A DNA stretch of 64,000 bases from Crossiella sp. S99.2 (GTDB taxonomy: Bacteria; Actinomycetota; Actinomycetes; Mycobacteriales; Pseudonocardiaceae). This document shows, in pieces, positions 1 through 8,694 of the stretch. The stretch is from contig NZ_JALMDK010000002.1 in assembly GCF_023094165.1 (NCBI RefSeq), forward strand, positions 62,001 to 126,000, written 5' to 3'. The notes under the pieces are model-generated. The model worked only from the letters and a program-made list of their open reading frames with translations, ran no database searches and was not told the DNA's origin. Position numbers and translations under genes: made by a program. How positions within the stretch are numbered: the first letter of the stretch is position 1; every line of letters starts with the position of its first letter.

Positions 1-808
1 CCGCGTCCTCGCCGAGGGCAGGGCCGGGCTCCGCGCCCCGGCCTATCGGGCCGACCTGCGGGCCTACCTGAAGCTGGCGCTGCAGGGCGGGTTCCCCGAG
101 GCCGCGCTGCACCTGAGCGAACGCGGCCGCCGCCGTTGGGCGCACAGCTACCTGGACCAGCTCTTCACCAGGGACCTGGCCCAGGTCGACGTGCTGCGCG
201 ATCCGGACCGGCTGCACCGGTACTTCGAGGCGTACGCGCTGAACACCGCCGGACTGGCCACCGAACAGACCCTGCTGGACACCGCCGGAGTGAACCGGAA
301 GACCGGCGAGGCGTACGAACGGTTGCTGACCAACCTGTTCGTGGTGGCGGCCGTGCCCGCTTGGCACTCCAACCGGCTGAAGCGGCTGGTCCGTGGTCCC
401 AAGCGGTACGTGCTCGACCCCGGCCTGCTCGCCGCCGCGCTGGGCCTGGACGAGGAGGGCCTGCTCCGGGACGGCGACCTGCTCGGCCGCTTCCTGGACA
501 CCTTCGTCTTCGCCCAGTTGCGCGCCGAGTTGCCGCTCAGCGAGCACGCCCCGAGGATCTACCACCTGCGGGACCAGGGCGGCAGGCACGAGGTGGACCT
601 GGTCATCGAACTGGGCGGGCACCGGGTGATCGGCATCGAGATCAAGGCGAGCGCCGCGCCGGGCCAGGACTCGGCCAAGCATCTGGAGTGGCTGCGCGAC
701 CAGCTCGGCGACAAGTTCGTGCACGGCATCGTCCTGCACACCGGACCGCGCGTCTTCCCGATGGGCGATCGCATCACCGCCGCACCCATCAGCAGCATCT
801 GGACCTAG
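1..808 (+). CDS. DUF4143-family ATP-binding protein, C-terminal part
   Basis: The reading frame is open from base 2, so the gene enters from outside the window and its N-terminal AAA/P-loop half is not visible. The 268 visible residues hold the DUF4143 signature: a GGFPEA segment, a SYLDQLFTRDLAQVD segment, a winged-helix-like middle, then a restriction-nuclease-like core ending in HEVDLVIE and GIEIKAS. The spaced D/E and E-x-K residues there resemble a PD-(D/E)xK fold. Proteins of this family usually carry a P-loop ATPase domain in front; their role is unclear, and links to DNA or defence are only suggestive. The last four bases overlap the end of the convergent arabinosyltransferase gene. 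Family assignment is good, function unknown. Confidence 0.8.
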   Translation, partial: RVLAEGRAGLRAPAYRADLRAYLKLALQGGFPEAALHLSERGRRRWAHSYLDQLFTRDLAQVDVLRDPDRLHRYFEAYALNTAGLATEQTLLDTAGVNRKTGEAYERLLTNLFVVAAVPAWHSNRLKRLVRGPKRYVLDPGLLAAALGLDEEGLLRDGDLLGRFLDTFVFAQLRAELPLSEHAPRIYHLRDQGGRHEVDLVIELGGHRVIGIEIKASAAPGQDSAKHLEWLRDQLGDKFVHGIVLHTGPRVFPMGDRITAAPISSIWT

Positions 809-3714
809 TTGTTCGCGTACTGCTCCCGCTGCTTCTCCAGCGACGGCACGATCGGCTGCCGCCACCCCCACTCCCACCCGGACAGCAGCCGTTCCCGCAG
901 CTCCAGCCGGTACCCGTGCCCGTCAAACGGGTAGTCGTACCGGATCAGCGCACCCCAGTCATCGCCCATCCGCCTGCTCCGCTCCGGCAGCCCGGCGAAC
1001 CGGGTCGGCAGTTCCGGGCGGGCCGCGGCGGCCTGGTGCGCGGGCAGGAACGAGCCGCCCTGGGGTTCCTCGCGGGCGATGCCCGGCACGCCGAAGGGCA
1101 GGCAGGCGGCGCCGTAGCGTTTGCAGCGGTCGCGGATGCGCGGGACCAGCACGTACTCGGGAGCCTCGGTCAGGCCGTGGCTGACCCTGGCGGCGCGCAG
1201 GCAGGGGAAGGCCAGCGAGAGCTGCCAGTCGATCATCACCGGGCGGTCCGGGCCGAGCAGGGCCAGCAGCGGGTGGGCCGAGCGCAGGCGGGGTGCGGTG
1301 GTGGCCAGCCAGCCACCGGCGCCGACCGTGCCGTCGCGCAGCTTGACCCGGACCTGGGTGGCCCCCGGCGGTGGGCGCAGGCCGGTCTCGCGCCAGTCGG
1401 GGGAGTCCTGCACGTCGGTGACGGTCTGCTCGGCCAGCACTCGGTCCTGGTGTCCGAAGTGGACGGTGGCGGTGTTGCCGCCGTTGAGTTTCCCGGCCAG
1501 CTGCACCGAGATGTCCTGACCCGGCCCCAGCTCGGGCAGGGCGTGCCAGGGGGTCAGCACCTCACCGGTGAACCACTCGTGGCCGGGGCCGCCCAGCCGG
1601 CCGAAGGTGCCCCACACCGGCTGCTCCTCCGGCGGCGGACTGGGCGCGCCGCCTGGGGAGGGGACGCTGTGCTGCGGGGTCAGCCGCTGGTAGGTCAGGG
1701 TGCTGACCTCATCGGCCATCCCGCAGCTCTGACCGGCCACGTGCCGGAAGTTCTCCTTGGCCATCGACCAGGAGTCGCGCAGCCGCCAGGTGGCCAGCGT
1801 GAAGGTGCCCACGGTCAGCAGCAGGCTGGTCACCAGGCCCAGCACCAGGATCAGCCGCGGCGCGGGCAGCAGGTCCCGCCAGCACCAGGCCAGCACCAGG
1901 CCGATGCCCAGCCACAGCAACGGGTTCGCCAGGATCGAGGGCAGTTTCGGGTCCACCCCGAACTGGGAGTAGCCGTACCAGGTGTTCGGTCCGGCCATGG
2001 CCAGCGCGACCAGTGCCGCGCTGCCCGCGGTCAGCGCCAGCCCGCCGCGCCAGGTGTAGCCGGCCAGCCGCAGTGCGGCCGGGAGTTCGGCCAGCACCAG
2101 CGCGGTGACCACGGTGGCCAGCGCGGTCAGCGAGCCGAAGTGGTGCGTCCACTTCGACGGCGCCAGCCACAGCAGGCCCAGCCCGGCGGCCAGCGCGATC
2201 CCCGGACCGGCCGCCGCGGCCAGTGGCGGCAGGGTGTCGCTGACCCGGTTGCGGATGCGCAGCCGCAGCACCGGCAGCAGCAGGAGCAGACCCAGCGCCA
2301 GCAGCACCGGGAACCGCCGGGCGAAGGAGCCCATGCTGCCCTCGTCCAGCAGGAAGAAGTACCGGACGATCTCCTCGTGCCAGGCCAGCGCCGGGCCGAT
2401 CTCGCCGTGCACCCTGGTCGCCTCCAGCACCGCGCCCAGGCTGGTGTCGGCGAACACCGCAAGCAGCCCGGTGGACGCGCAGGCCAGCACCAGCAGCCCG
2501 CCCCGCCGCGCCTTCAGCAACCGGCTCAGCGGCCGGGCCAGTCCCAGGAACGGGGTGAACGCGACCAGCCCGCTGGGGGTGACGGCCGCGCACAGCCCGG
2601 CCAGCGCCGCGGCCACGCCGAGCGGGAAGGCCCGGCCGTGCGCCAGCGCGCGCAGCACCAGCGCGAGCACCGAGGCCGAGCCCAGCGCCACCCACGGCTC
2701 CGGCCGCACCCCGATGCCATACGGCAGCAGCCAGCACAGCAGCACCGCCGCGGTCAGGATCCGCGGCTGGCGCTCGGTCAGCCGGGGCAGCACGCCGCGA
2801 CTGAGCACCAGCCAGGTGCCGAACGCGGCCACCAGCGAGGGCAGTCGCAGCCACAGCGGGGCCTGGCTGAGCTGCACCCACGGCGTGAGCAGCTGTTGCA
2901 GCAGGCTGAACGGGGCCTCGGTGACGTTGAACCAGTGGTAGTAGTTGCCCACGTACCCGGTGTCCGCCGCGGCCCGCGCCATCGCCGCGTAGAAGCCGTC
3001 GTCGTCGGTCATCGGCCCGGCCACCGCCCAGGCGCCGAGCACGATCAGCATGACCCCGTCCAGCCAGCCCGGCCGCCGCGGCAGCCAGCGCCGCCTGCGC
3101 CGGGAATCACCGCGCCACAACAGGAACAGGCAGCCGCCGAGCAGCAGCAGCTGGGTGGCCAGCAGCAGGATCTTCAGCAGCGCCGGGCTGCTCTCGAACC
3201 GGGCGTCGGTGTGCGCGACCGCGCTCAGGCCACTCGCCGCGGCCGGGTCCAGCGTGGTGGCGAACGCGCTGACCTGCGGTGGGTCCCGGTGTGCGGCGGT
3301 CAGCCGGTCGCCGTCGAGTTCCACCACGGTCTCGGTGGTGTTCGCCCTGATCCGCATCACGCAGTCGCCGTCCGGCGCGACACCCTGGTACAGCCCCGTC
3401 CCGTCCGAGGTGATCCGCACGTTGCCGGCCCCGGCCAGCACGGTCAAGCCGCGGGCGGCCCCGTGCGCGTCGTCCGGTCGGTGGCTGGCAAAGACCACGG
3501 TGTCGGCCTTGGCCGGTCGCAGCGTGGCGCAGGGCAACCGTACGTCCAGGCTCAGCGGCCGGTAGGGCACCAGCAGCGCCAGACTGGACTCCGGCCGGTC
3601 CGGATCCTTGGGCCAGCTCAGCACCGGATCATTGACCAGCACCGGGGCGAACGGCAGGAGTAGTCCACACAGGACAGTGCTGAGGGCGAGCGCGAGCGCG
3701 GCACGCGAGTTCAT
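805..3714 (-). CDS. Arabinosyltransferase of the Emb family (GT53), paralogue 1
   Basis: This 969-residue membrane protein looks like an EmbA/B/C arabinofuranosyltransferase, which adds arabinose from decaprenyl-phosphoarabinose to wall arabinogalactan or lipoarabinomannan on the outer face of the membrane. An N-terminal membrane anchor (residues 4-25) is followed by an extracellular beta-rich domain, then many hydrophobic segments from about residue 175. The GT-C acidic motif is MTDDDGFY at residues 236-242, followed by GYVGNYYHWFNVTEAPF, as in Emb proteins. The last third is a soluble sugar-binding-type domain. Its ATG overlaps the TGA of the upstream Emb gene (ATGA), so the two are probably translated together. 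Which of EmbA, B or C it matches cannot be told by eye. Confidence 0.9.
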   Translation of the reverse strand: MNSRAALALALSTVLCGLLLPFAPVLVNDPVLSWPKDPDRPESSLALLVPYRPLSLDVRLPCATLRPAKADTVVFASHRPDDAHGAARGLTVLAGAGNVRITSDGTGLYQGVAPDGDCVMRIRANTTETVVELDGDRLTAAHRDPPQVSAFATTLDPAAASGLSAVAHTDARFESSPALLKILLLATQLLLLGGCLFLLWRGDSRRRRRWLPRRPGWLDGVMLIVLGAWAVAGPMTDDDGFYAAMARAAADTGYVGNYYHWFNVTEAPFSLLQQLLTPWVQLSQAPLWLRLPSLVAAFGTWLVLSRGVLPRLTERQPRILTAAVLLCWLLPYGIGVRPEPWVALGSASVLALVLRALAHGRAFPLGVAAALAGLCAAVTPSGLVAFTPFLGLARPLSRLLKARRGGLLVLACASTGLLAVFADTSLGAVLEATRVHGEIGPALAWHEEIVRYFFLLDEGSMGSFARRFPVLLALGLLLLLPVLRLRIRNRVSDTLPPLAAAAGPGIALAAGLGLLWLAPSKWTHHFGSLTALATVVTALVLAELPAALRLAGYTWRGGLALTAGSAALVALAMAGPNTWYGYSQFGVDPKLPSILANPLLWLGIGLVLAWCWRDLLPAPRLILVLGLVTSLLLTVGTFTLATWRLRDSWSMAKENFRHVAGQSCGMADEVSTLTYQRLTPQHSVPSPGGAPSPPPEEQPVWGTFGRLGGPGHEWFTGEVLTPWHALPELGPGQDISVQLAGKLNGGNTATVHFGHQDRVLAEQTVTDVQDSPDWRETGLRPPPGATQVRVKLRDGTVGAGGWLATTAPRLRSAHPLLALLGPDRPVMIDWQLSLAFPCLRAARVSHGLTEAPEYVLVPRIRDRCKRYGAACLPFGVPGIAREEPQGGSFLPAHQAAAARPELPTRFAGLPERSRRMGDDWGALIRYDYPFDGHGYRLELRERLLSGWEWGWRQPIVPSLEKQREQYANN

Positions 3715-6605
3715 CGGGGCGCCTTAGTCGGTGTGGTGCGGCCGGAATAGTCCTTGTTCGCGATGCTGGGCCCGCGCCACCAGCCGGGCCTGGTCACGTA
3801 CTCGACGCGCACCGCGTGGCCGTCGAGCCGGTAGTCGTAGGCCACGTCCACGAACCGCCCCCACGGCCGCCCTGGCAGGTGGGTGGACACGCCGCGGTAC
3901 TTCGCCACGGCGAGCAGGTTCGCGTACGCCCCGCCCCAGAGCGGATCGCGGGTGATCGCGGCCATCTCGGTGTAGTCCTCGTCGGTCAACAGGATCCGGG
4001 CCGGCGGCTCGGCCAGTCCGGCGGCCAGCACCGGCGGCCGGGCGCAGGGCAGCGCGAAGGAGATCGGCCAGTCCACCAGGGTCGGCCCGTCCCCGGGTCC
4101 GGTGTCGGCGGCCAGCGGGTGGGTGTGCTCCCGGCCGGGCGTGGACACCGCGAGCCAGCCGCCGCGGCCAATGCTGTTGTCCACAGCCGAGATCCGCACC
4201 CGGGCGATGCCGGACTCGGTGGCGGTGCCCAGGACGAAGTCCCGCCACTCCGGGCTGTCCAGCTCATCGTCCAGGGACCGCGAAACCGGGGCCGCGCCGG
4301 GCAGTTCGACCTCGGCCCGCAGTGCGTTGGCTCTGCCGGTCAGCCCGGCCGCCGAGACCACCAGCACGTCACCCGGGGCGACGGTGGTGGTGTGCCAGCC
4401 GGTGTTCAGTGTTCCGGTGCCTCGGTCCAGATCGGCGAAACTGCCCCACACCGGACCGGTCCGCGGCGGTGGCGGGAACTCGCCGGTGTATCCGCGTCCA
4501 GGCAGAAACCCCTGCACCGTGGCGGTTTCGGTGGATCGCATCGGCTCCCGGTCGGTGCGCACCCGGATGGCGTCGCCGATCCCGCAGGAACCGCGCAGCG
4601 ACCAGGGCTCGCGCACCGCGGTGAACCCGAACAACCCGATCAGCAGCAGCACCGCGAACACCATGGAGACCCTGGCCAGTCCGGCGGCAGCCCAGCCGAA
4701 CACCGCGATCCACCGGCCGCGCTCGTCGTTGAGCGGTCGCCGCCGGGTCATCAGCAACCCGGACAGCAACCCGATCGCCAGCAGTACCAACGGATTGCCC
4801 AGCACCCCGCCGAACAGCTCCTGCTGCCGGAACGGCATCCCGCGGTCGGAGTAGGACCACCACCAGTTCGGCCCGTGCCAGGCCACCCCGAGCAGCAGCA
4901 CCACCAGCAGCAGCGAACCCAGCCGCAGCAGCCAGCCCGCGCGGGCCTCGGCGAAGATCCGTGGCAGGCTGCCGAACGCGCAGGCCAGCGCCAGCGCGCC
5001 GAAGACCGCGAGCGCGCCGAAGTGCTGGGTCCACTTCGACGGGGTCAGCGCCAGCACTCCGAAACCCAGCGCCAGCCAGGCATACGGCCAGCACCCGGCT
5101 CCGGCCAGCGCGCCACCGCGATGCCGGGTACGCAGCACGGCCACCAGCAGCAGCGCGCCGACGCCGAGCAGCACCGGCACCCGGCGCAGCACGTTGCCCT
5201 GCTCGCCGAGTCCGCCCAGCAGCGACTGGTACCGCTGGATTTCCAGGTACCAGGGCGAATGCGCGCCGTACCAGCCGTGCACCGCGGTCGCCTCCAGCAG
5301 AGCGCCCAGGCTGACCTCGGCGAACACCAGCGGCAGCGCGATCGATCCGGCCCCGATCAGCAGCGCGCACAAGGTGATCCGCTGGTCGCGCGCGGGCAGG
5401 GCACGCAGCACCGCGGGCAGCACCAGCAGCGGCGGCACCAGCGCGAGCAGTCCGCTGGGCGTGATGGTCACCGCGACCCCGGCGACCAGCGCGGCCAGTG
5501 CCAGCCAGGCCGGTTCCGCATCGAGCCGGGCGCGCACCGCGGCGTAGGCGGTGACCGCGGTGGCCAGCGCGATCTGCGGTTCCGGCCGCACCCCCAGGTC
5601 CAGTGGCAGCCACCAGCACAGGAAGGCCGCGGCGAGCAGCCAGCCCGGCGCGTGCACCGACGGCCGGACGGCCTGGATCCGGCGCAGCACCCCGCACAGC
5701 AGCCAGAAGCTGAGCACCCCGGCCAGCACCGCGGGCAACCGCAGCCACAGCGGGTGCAGCGAAATCGCACCCCACTCGGCGTAGAAGCGTTGCAGCGTGC
5801 CGAACGGCGCCTCGGGCACGTTGAACCAGTGGTAGTAGTTGCCGACGTAGCCCACGTTGGCCACGTTGCGCGCCATCCACACGTAGAAGCCGTCGTCGGT
5901 GGTCATCGGTCCGATCAGCGCCCAGCCCGCGAGCACCCCCGGCACCACCAGGTCGACCACGCCCGGCCGCGGCAGTCTCCGCGGCTGTTTCCGGCGGAAA
6001 CGCACCAGCAGCAACACCGCGCAGGCCAGCGCCAGCAGGCCGGACAGCGCGAGCAGCAGGTACTTCACCAGCGTCGGACTGGCCTGGAACCGGGCATCGG
6101 CGTGCGCGGTCAGCGAGATCCGCCCGGTGGCCAGGGCAGGCGGCAGTTCGGTGACGAACGCGGCCACCTGCGGCACCAGTCCGTCCACCGCGGCGAGTTC
6201 CACCCCGTCCCGGCGCACCGAGATCCGCCCGTCCACCGCTGTCACCAGGTACTGGCAGGCGCCACCGCCGACCGGACCGCCGAACACCTCGCGCCCGTTG
6301 GCCGCCACCTGCACTCGACCGTCCACAGTGGACACGTACAGGCCGGCGAGCCGCCCGTCCGCGTCAGCCGGCCGGAAGGTGGCGAACACGGTGACCTGGC
6401 GTGGTTCCCGCAGCACCGCGCAGGACACGGTCAGCTCCACCCGCAACGGCCGGTACGGCACGAACAGCGCCACCGTGGACTCCGCAGGCCCGCCCGGTTT
6501 CGGCCAGCTCACCACCGGATCGGCCACCCGCACCGGCAACAGCGGCAGCACCAGCCCGGTCAGCACCGCGAACGTTGCGAGCAGCAGCGGCCAGCGCCGG
6601 GCCAT
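3711..6605 (-). CDS. Arabinosyltransferase of the Emb family (GT53), paralogue 2
   Basis: A 964-residue paralogue of the downstream Emb protein, with the same plan: N-terminal anchor, extracellular domain with the VVSWPK and VPYRPL segments also present in the neighbour, GT-C acidic motif TTDDGFY at residues 236-241, GYVGNYYHWFNVPEAPF, about a dozen membrane spans and a C-terminal carbohydrate-binding-like domain. The start was set at MARRWPLLL because its ATG shares one base with the TGA of the upstream epimerase gene (TGATG), and because the hydrophobic anchor and length then match the sibling. The open frame runs further upstream only as a shadow of the epimerase. The role is inferred from the family: polymerising or branching wall arabinan. 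Confidence 0.9.
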   Translation of the reverse strand: MARRWPLLLATFAVLTGLVLPLLPVRVADPVVSWPKPGGPAESTVALFVPYRPLRVELTVSCAVLREPRQVTVFATFRPADADGRLAGLYVSTVDGRVQVAANGREVFGGPVGGGACQYLVTAVDGRISVRRDGVELAAVDGLVPQVAAFVTELPPALATGRISLTAHADARFQASPTLVKYLLLALSGLLALACAVLLLVRFRRKQPRRLPRPGVVDLVVPGVLAGWALIGPMTTDDGFYVWMARNVANVGYVGNYYHWFNVPEAPFGTLQRFYAEWGAISLHPLWLRLPAVLAGVLSFWLLCGVLRRIQAVRPSVHAPGWLLAAAFLCWWLPLDLGVRPEPQIALATAVTAYAAVRARLDAEPAWLALAALVAGVAVTITPSGLLALVPPLLVLPAVLRALPARDQRITLCALLIGAGSIALPLVFAEVSLGALLEATAVHGWYGAHSPWYLEIQRYQSLLGGLGEQGNVLRRVPVLLGVGALLLVAVLRTRHRGGALAGAGCWPYAWLALGFGVLALTPSKWTQHFGALAVFGALALACAFGSLPRIFAEARAGWLLRLGSLLLVVLLLGVAWHGPNWWWSYSDRGMPFRQQELFGGVLGNPLVLLAIGLLSGLLMTRRRPLNDERGRWIAVFGWAAAGLARVSMVFAVLLLIGLFGFTAVREPWSLRGSCGIGDAIRVRTDREPMRSTETATVQGFLPGRGYTGEFPPPPRTGPVWGSFADLDRGTGTLNTGWHTTTVAPGDVLVVSAAGLTGRANALRAEVELPGAAPVSRSLDDELDSPEWRDFVLGTATESGIARVRISAVDNSIGRGGWLAVSTPGREHTHPLAADTGPGDGPTLVDWPISFALPCARPPVLAAGLAEPPARILLTDEDYTEMAAITRDPLWGGAYANLLAVAKYRGVSTHLPGRPWGRFVDVAYDYRLDGHAVRVEYVTRPGWWRGPSIANKDYSGRTTPTKAPR

Positions 6606-7639
6606 CACCGCATGATCTTCTTGAGCAGGGTCAGCGCGCCCTGCTTCGCCGGCGACCGGTGGTGCGAGGCGTTCGCGCCGGCCAGCGAATCCCGGTTGGC
6701 CAGGAACCAGTCGTAGGAGTCGGCGAACATCGCGTCCGTGGAGTACTCGGCCCGCCAGCCCAGATCCCGCTCGGCGGCGGAGGTGTCGAACCACAGCGAC
6801 TTCGAGTACATGATCCAGTGGTACGGCCCGAACGGGGTCAGCCCGAGCCGGGCCGAGGCCCGCATGCCCAGCGCGGCCGGTCCGACCGGCAGCGAGCGCA
6901 CCCTGGACCCGGTGCCCGCGTGCGCGCACAGGTTCTCCAGCGCCGCGCGCATGGTGCCGAACTCCCGCGCGCCGATGTTGTAGGTCGCCGGACCGGCCCG
7001 TTTCCCAGCCAGCGCACAGGCTTCGGCCAGGTCGTTGGCGTGCACGAACTGGTAGACGTTGGCGCCGCTGCCGAAGACGAACACGTCCGCGCCGTCGGCG
7101 ATCCAGTCGAAGAGGATGCCGAAGATGCCCAGCCGCCCGTGCCCGAGGATGGTGCGCGGCCGCACGATCGAGACGTCCAGGCCCCGGCTCACCGCGGCCC
7201 GGCACAGCAGCTCACCGGCGTGCTTGGCCCGTCCGTACTCCTCCGCCGGGCGCGGCGGGGTGTCCGGGAACACCGGATTCTCCTCCGGCACACCGAAAAC
7301 CGCGGAGGAGGAGGTGTAGACGACCTTGCGCACCCCGGCGTCGGCGCAGCCGCGCAACAGGGTCTCGGTGCCACCGACGTTGACCGACTCGAACAGCGCG
7401 GCATCGCGGGCCAGCGGGACCTGCGCGACGTTGTGGTAGACCACCTCGACGTCCTCGCAGGCGTGCTCCACCGCGTTGGCGTCGCGGATGTCCCCGCGCA
7501 CGAAGTCCACATCGGAGGGTCGATCGGCGGCGTCGTTGAGGTCGAGCACCCGCACCGCGTCGCCGCGTTCGCGCAGCCTGCGCACCAGCAGCGAGCCGAA
7601 GTACCCCGACCCGCCGGTCACCAGGGCGGTCTGTGCCAC
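6605..7639 (-). CDS. NAD-dependent epimerase/dehydratase (extended SDR)
   Basis: This 344-residue protein has the extended SDR hallmarks: a Rossmann motif GGSGYFGS near the N-terminus, the DLND acidic end of beta-2, a VYTSSSAVFG strand and the catalytic YGRAK (Y-x3-K). Family members change nucleotide sugars or related substrates; here the neighbours (two arabinosyltransferases, a second SDR, a GMC oxidoreductase) suggest wall-sugar precursor or lipid-carrier chemistry, which is inference. The start is a GTG at 7639 with an AGGAGA Shine-Dalgarno that overlaps the TAG of the preceding gene. An upstream in-frame extension would run through that gene and was not used. The substrate cannot be read from sequence. 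Confidence 0.85.
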   Translation of the reverse strand: MAQTALVTGGSGYFGSLLVRRLRERGDAVRVLDLNDAADRPSDVDFVRGDIRDANAVEHACEDVEVVYHNVAQVPLARDAALFESVNVGGTETLLRGCADAGVRKVVYTSSSAVFGVPEENPVFPDTPPRPAEEYGRAKHAGELLCRAAVSRGLDVSIVRPRTILGHGRLGIFGILFDWIADGADVFVFGSGANVYQFVHANDLAEACALAGKRAGPATYNIGAREFGTMRAALENLCAHAGTGSRVRSLPVGPAALGMRASARLGLTPFGPYHWIMYSKSLWFDTSAAERDLGWRAEYSTDAMFADSYDWFLANRDSLAGANASHHRSPAKQGALTLLKKIMR

Positions 7640-7649
7640 GGAAGTTCTC

Positions 7650-8681
7650 CTAGAGATCGATGCCGCGGGACCGGCACCAGCGGATGCTGCGCCGCATGCC
7701 CTCGGCCAGCGCGACCGCGGGCCGGTAGCCCAGGTCCGCGGTGGTGGTGGCGACGTCGCAGGCGATGGTCTTGTCCAGTTCGCCGAGCACGTGCAGCTCC
7801 TGGCTGTACCGGCCGGTGGCCTGCGCCAACCGGTCCGCGCGCTCGGCCAGCGCGCCCAGTGCCAGCGGCAGCCGCAGCTGGCGCCTGGAGATCGCGTAGC
7901 CCTCCTCGCGCAGCACCTGCCGCACGGTGGCCACGATCTCCCGCATCGGGTACGGCCGTTCGTCGGCCACCCAGTAGCCGTTGCCGGGCGCCTTGACGTG
8001 CCGGGAGGCCAGTTCCACACCCTGGATCAGGTTGCCGACGTAGGTCATCGAGCGCCGCATCGACCCGTCGCCCAGCAGCGGGAACCGGCCGTGCCTGCAC
8101 AGGCTGAAGAAGGTGGTCTGCCGCGCGGGCTGCCATTCGCCGTAGAACCACGGCGGCCGGACCACGGTGGTCTCCAGGCCCTCGCCGTTGGCGGCCAGCA
8201 CCGCGATCTCGGCGTGCATCTTGGACTCGCCGTAGCCCAGATAAGGCTGGTAGGGCTCGGCGTGCCGGAACACCTCGTCCGGCCGCGGGTTGACCCCGAA
8301 CGGCGAGTTCGAGGAGATATGCGTCAGCCGCCGCACCCCCGCGGCCCGCGCCGCGGCCAGCAACGCCTTGGTGCCCAGCACGTTGACCCTGGTGAACTCC
8401 GCGGTGCGACGCGGGTGGATCACCCCGGCCGCGTGCACCACGCTCGCGCCCTCGGCCCCGGCCAGCAGCCGCCGGGTCACCTCCGGATCGGCGATGTCCC
8501 CGACGTGCACCGCGACCCCGGGATGCGCGGCGAGCACGCCCGGCACCTCGGCCGCGGCCGGGACCAGCACCCGGACCCGGCAGTCAGTGGTGCCCTTGAG
8601 ATGGGCCAGGTAGGCGCGGCCGAACCAGCCACTCGCCCCGGTCAGGACGGTCAGCTCAGCCGGTGGAACCAGGTCGGACAT
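7650..8681 (-). CDS. NAD-dependent epimerase/dehydratase (extended SDR)
   Basis: A second extended SDR of 343 residues: Rossmann motif TGASGWFGRA, strand motif HISSNSPFG, catalytic YGESK, and a sugar- or sterol-dehydrogenase-like C-terminal lobe. It is a separate subfamily from the SDR downstream, not a recent duplicate (different motif residues and poor alignment by eye). The ATG at 8681 has AAGG five bases upstream. It sits 13 bases after the GMC oxidoreductase and 10 bases before the next SDR, so all are probably co-transcribed. The pair with a flavoprotein recalls the DprE1/DprE2 oxidation-reduction logic of arabinose precursor making, but neither enzyme resembles DprE1 or DprE2. Confidence 0.83.
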   Translation of the reverse strand: MSDLVPPAELTVLTGASGWFGRAYLAHLKGTTDCRVRVLVPAAAEVPGVLAAHPGVAVHVGDIADPEVTRRLLAGAEGASVVHAAGVIHPRRTAEFTRVNVLGTKALLAAARAAGVRRLTHISSNSPFGVNPRPDEVFRHAEPYQPYLGYGESKMHAEIAVLAANGEGLETTVVRPPWFYGEWQPARQTTFFSLCRHGRFPLLGDGSMRRSMTYVGNLIQGVELASRHVKAPGNGYWVADERPYPMREIVATVRQVLREEGYAISRRQLRLPLALGALAERADRLAQATGRYSQELHVLGELDKTIACDVATTTADLGYRPAVALAEGMRRSIRWCRSRGIDL

Positions 8682-8694
8682 GAAGACCTTCTGC

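Noticed and set aside
136..3663. Very long open frame on the plus strand opposite the first Emb gene
   Set aside because: It is a GC-bias shadow: the translation is low-complexity (Arg/Gly/Pro/Gln), with no domain, while the minus strand encodes a clear Emb protein.
3816..6716. Second long plus-strand open frame opposite the second Emb gene
   Set aside because: Same reason: Gln/Arg/Pro-rich antisense frame of a real gene.
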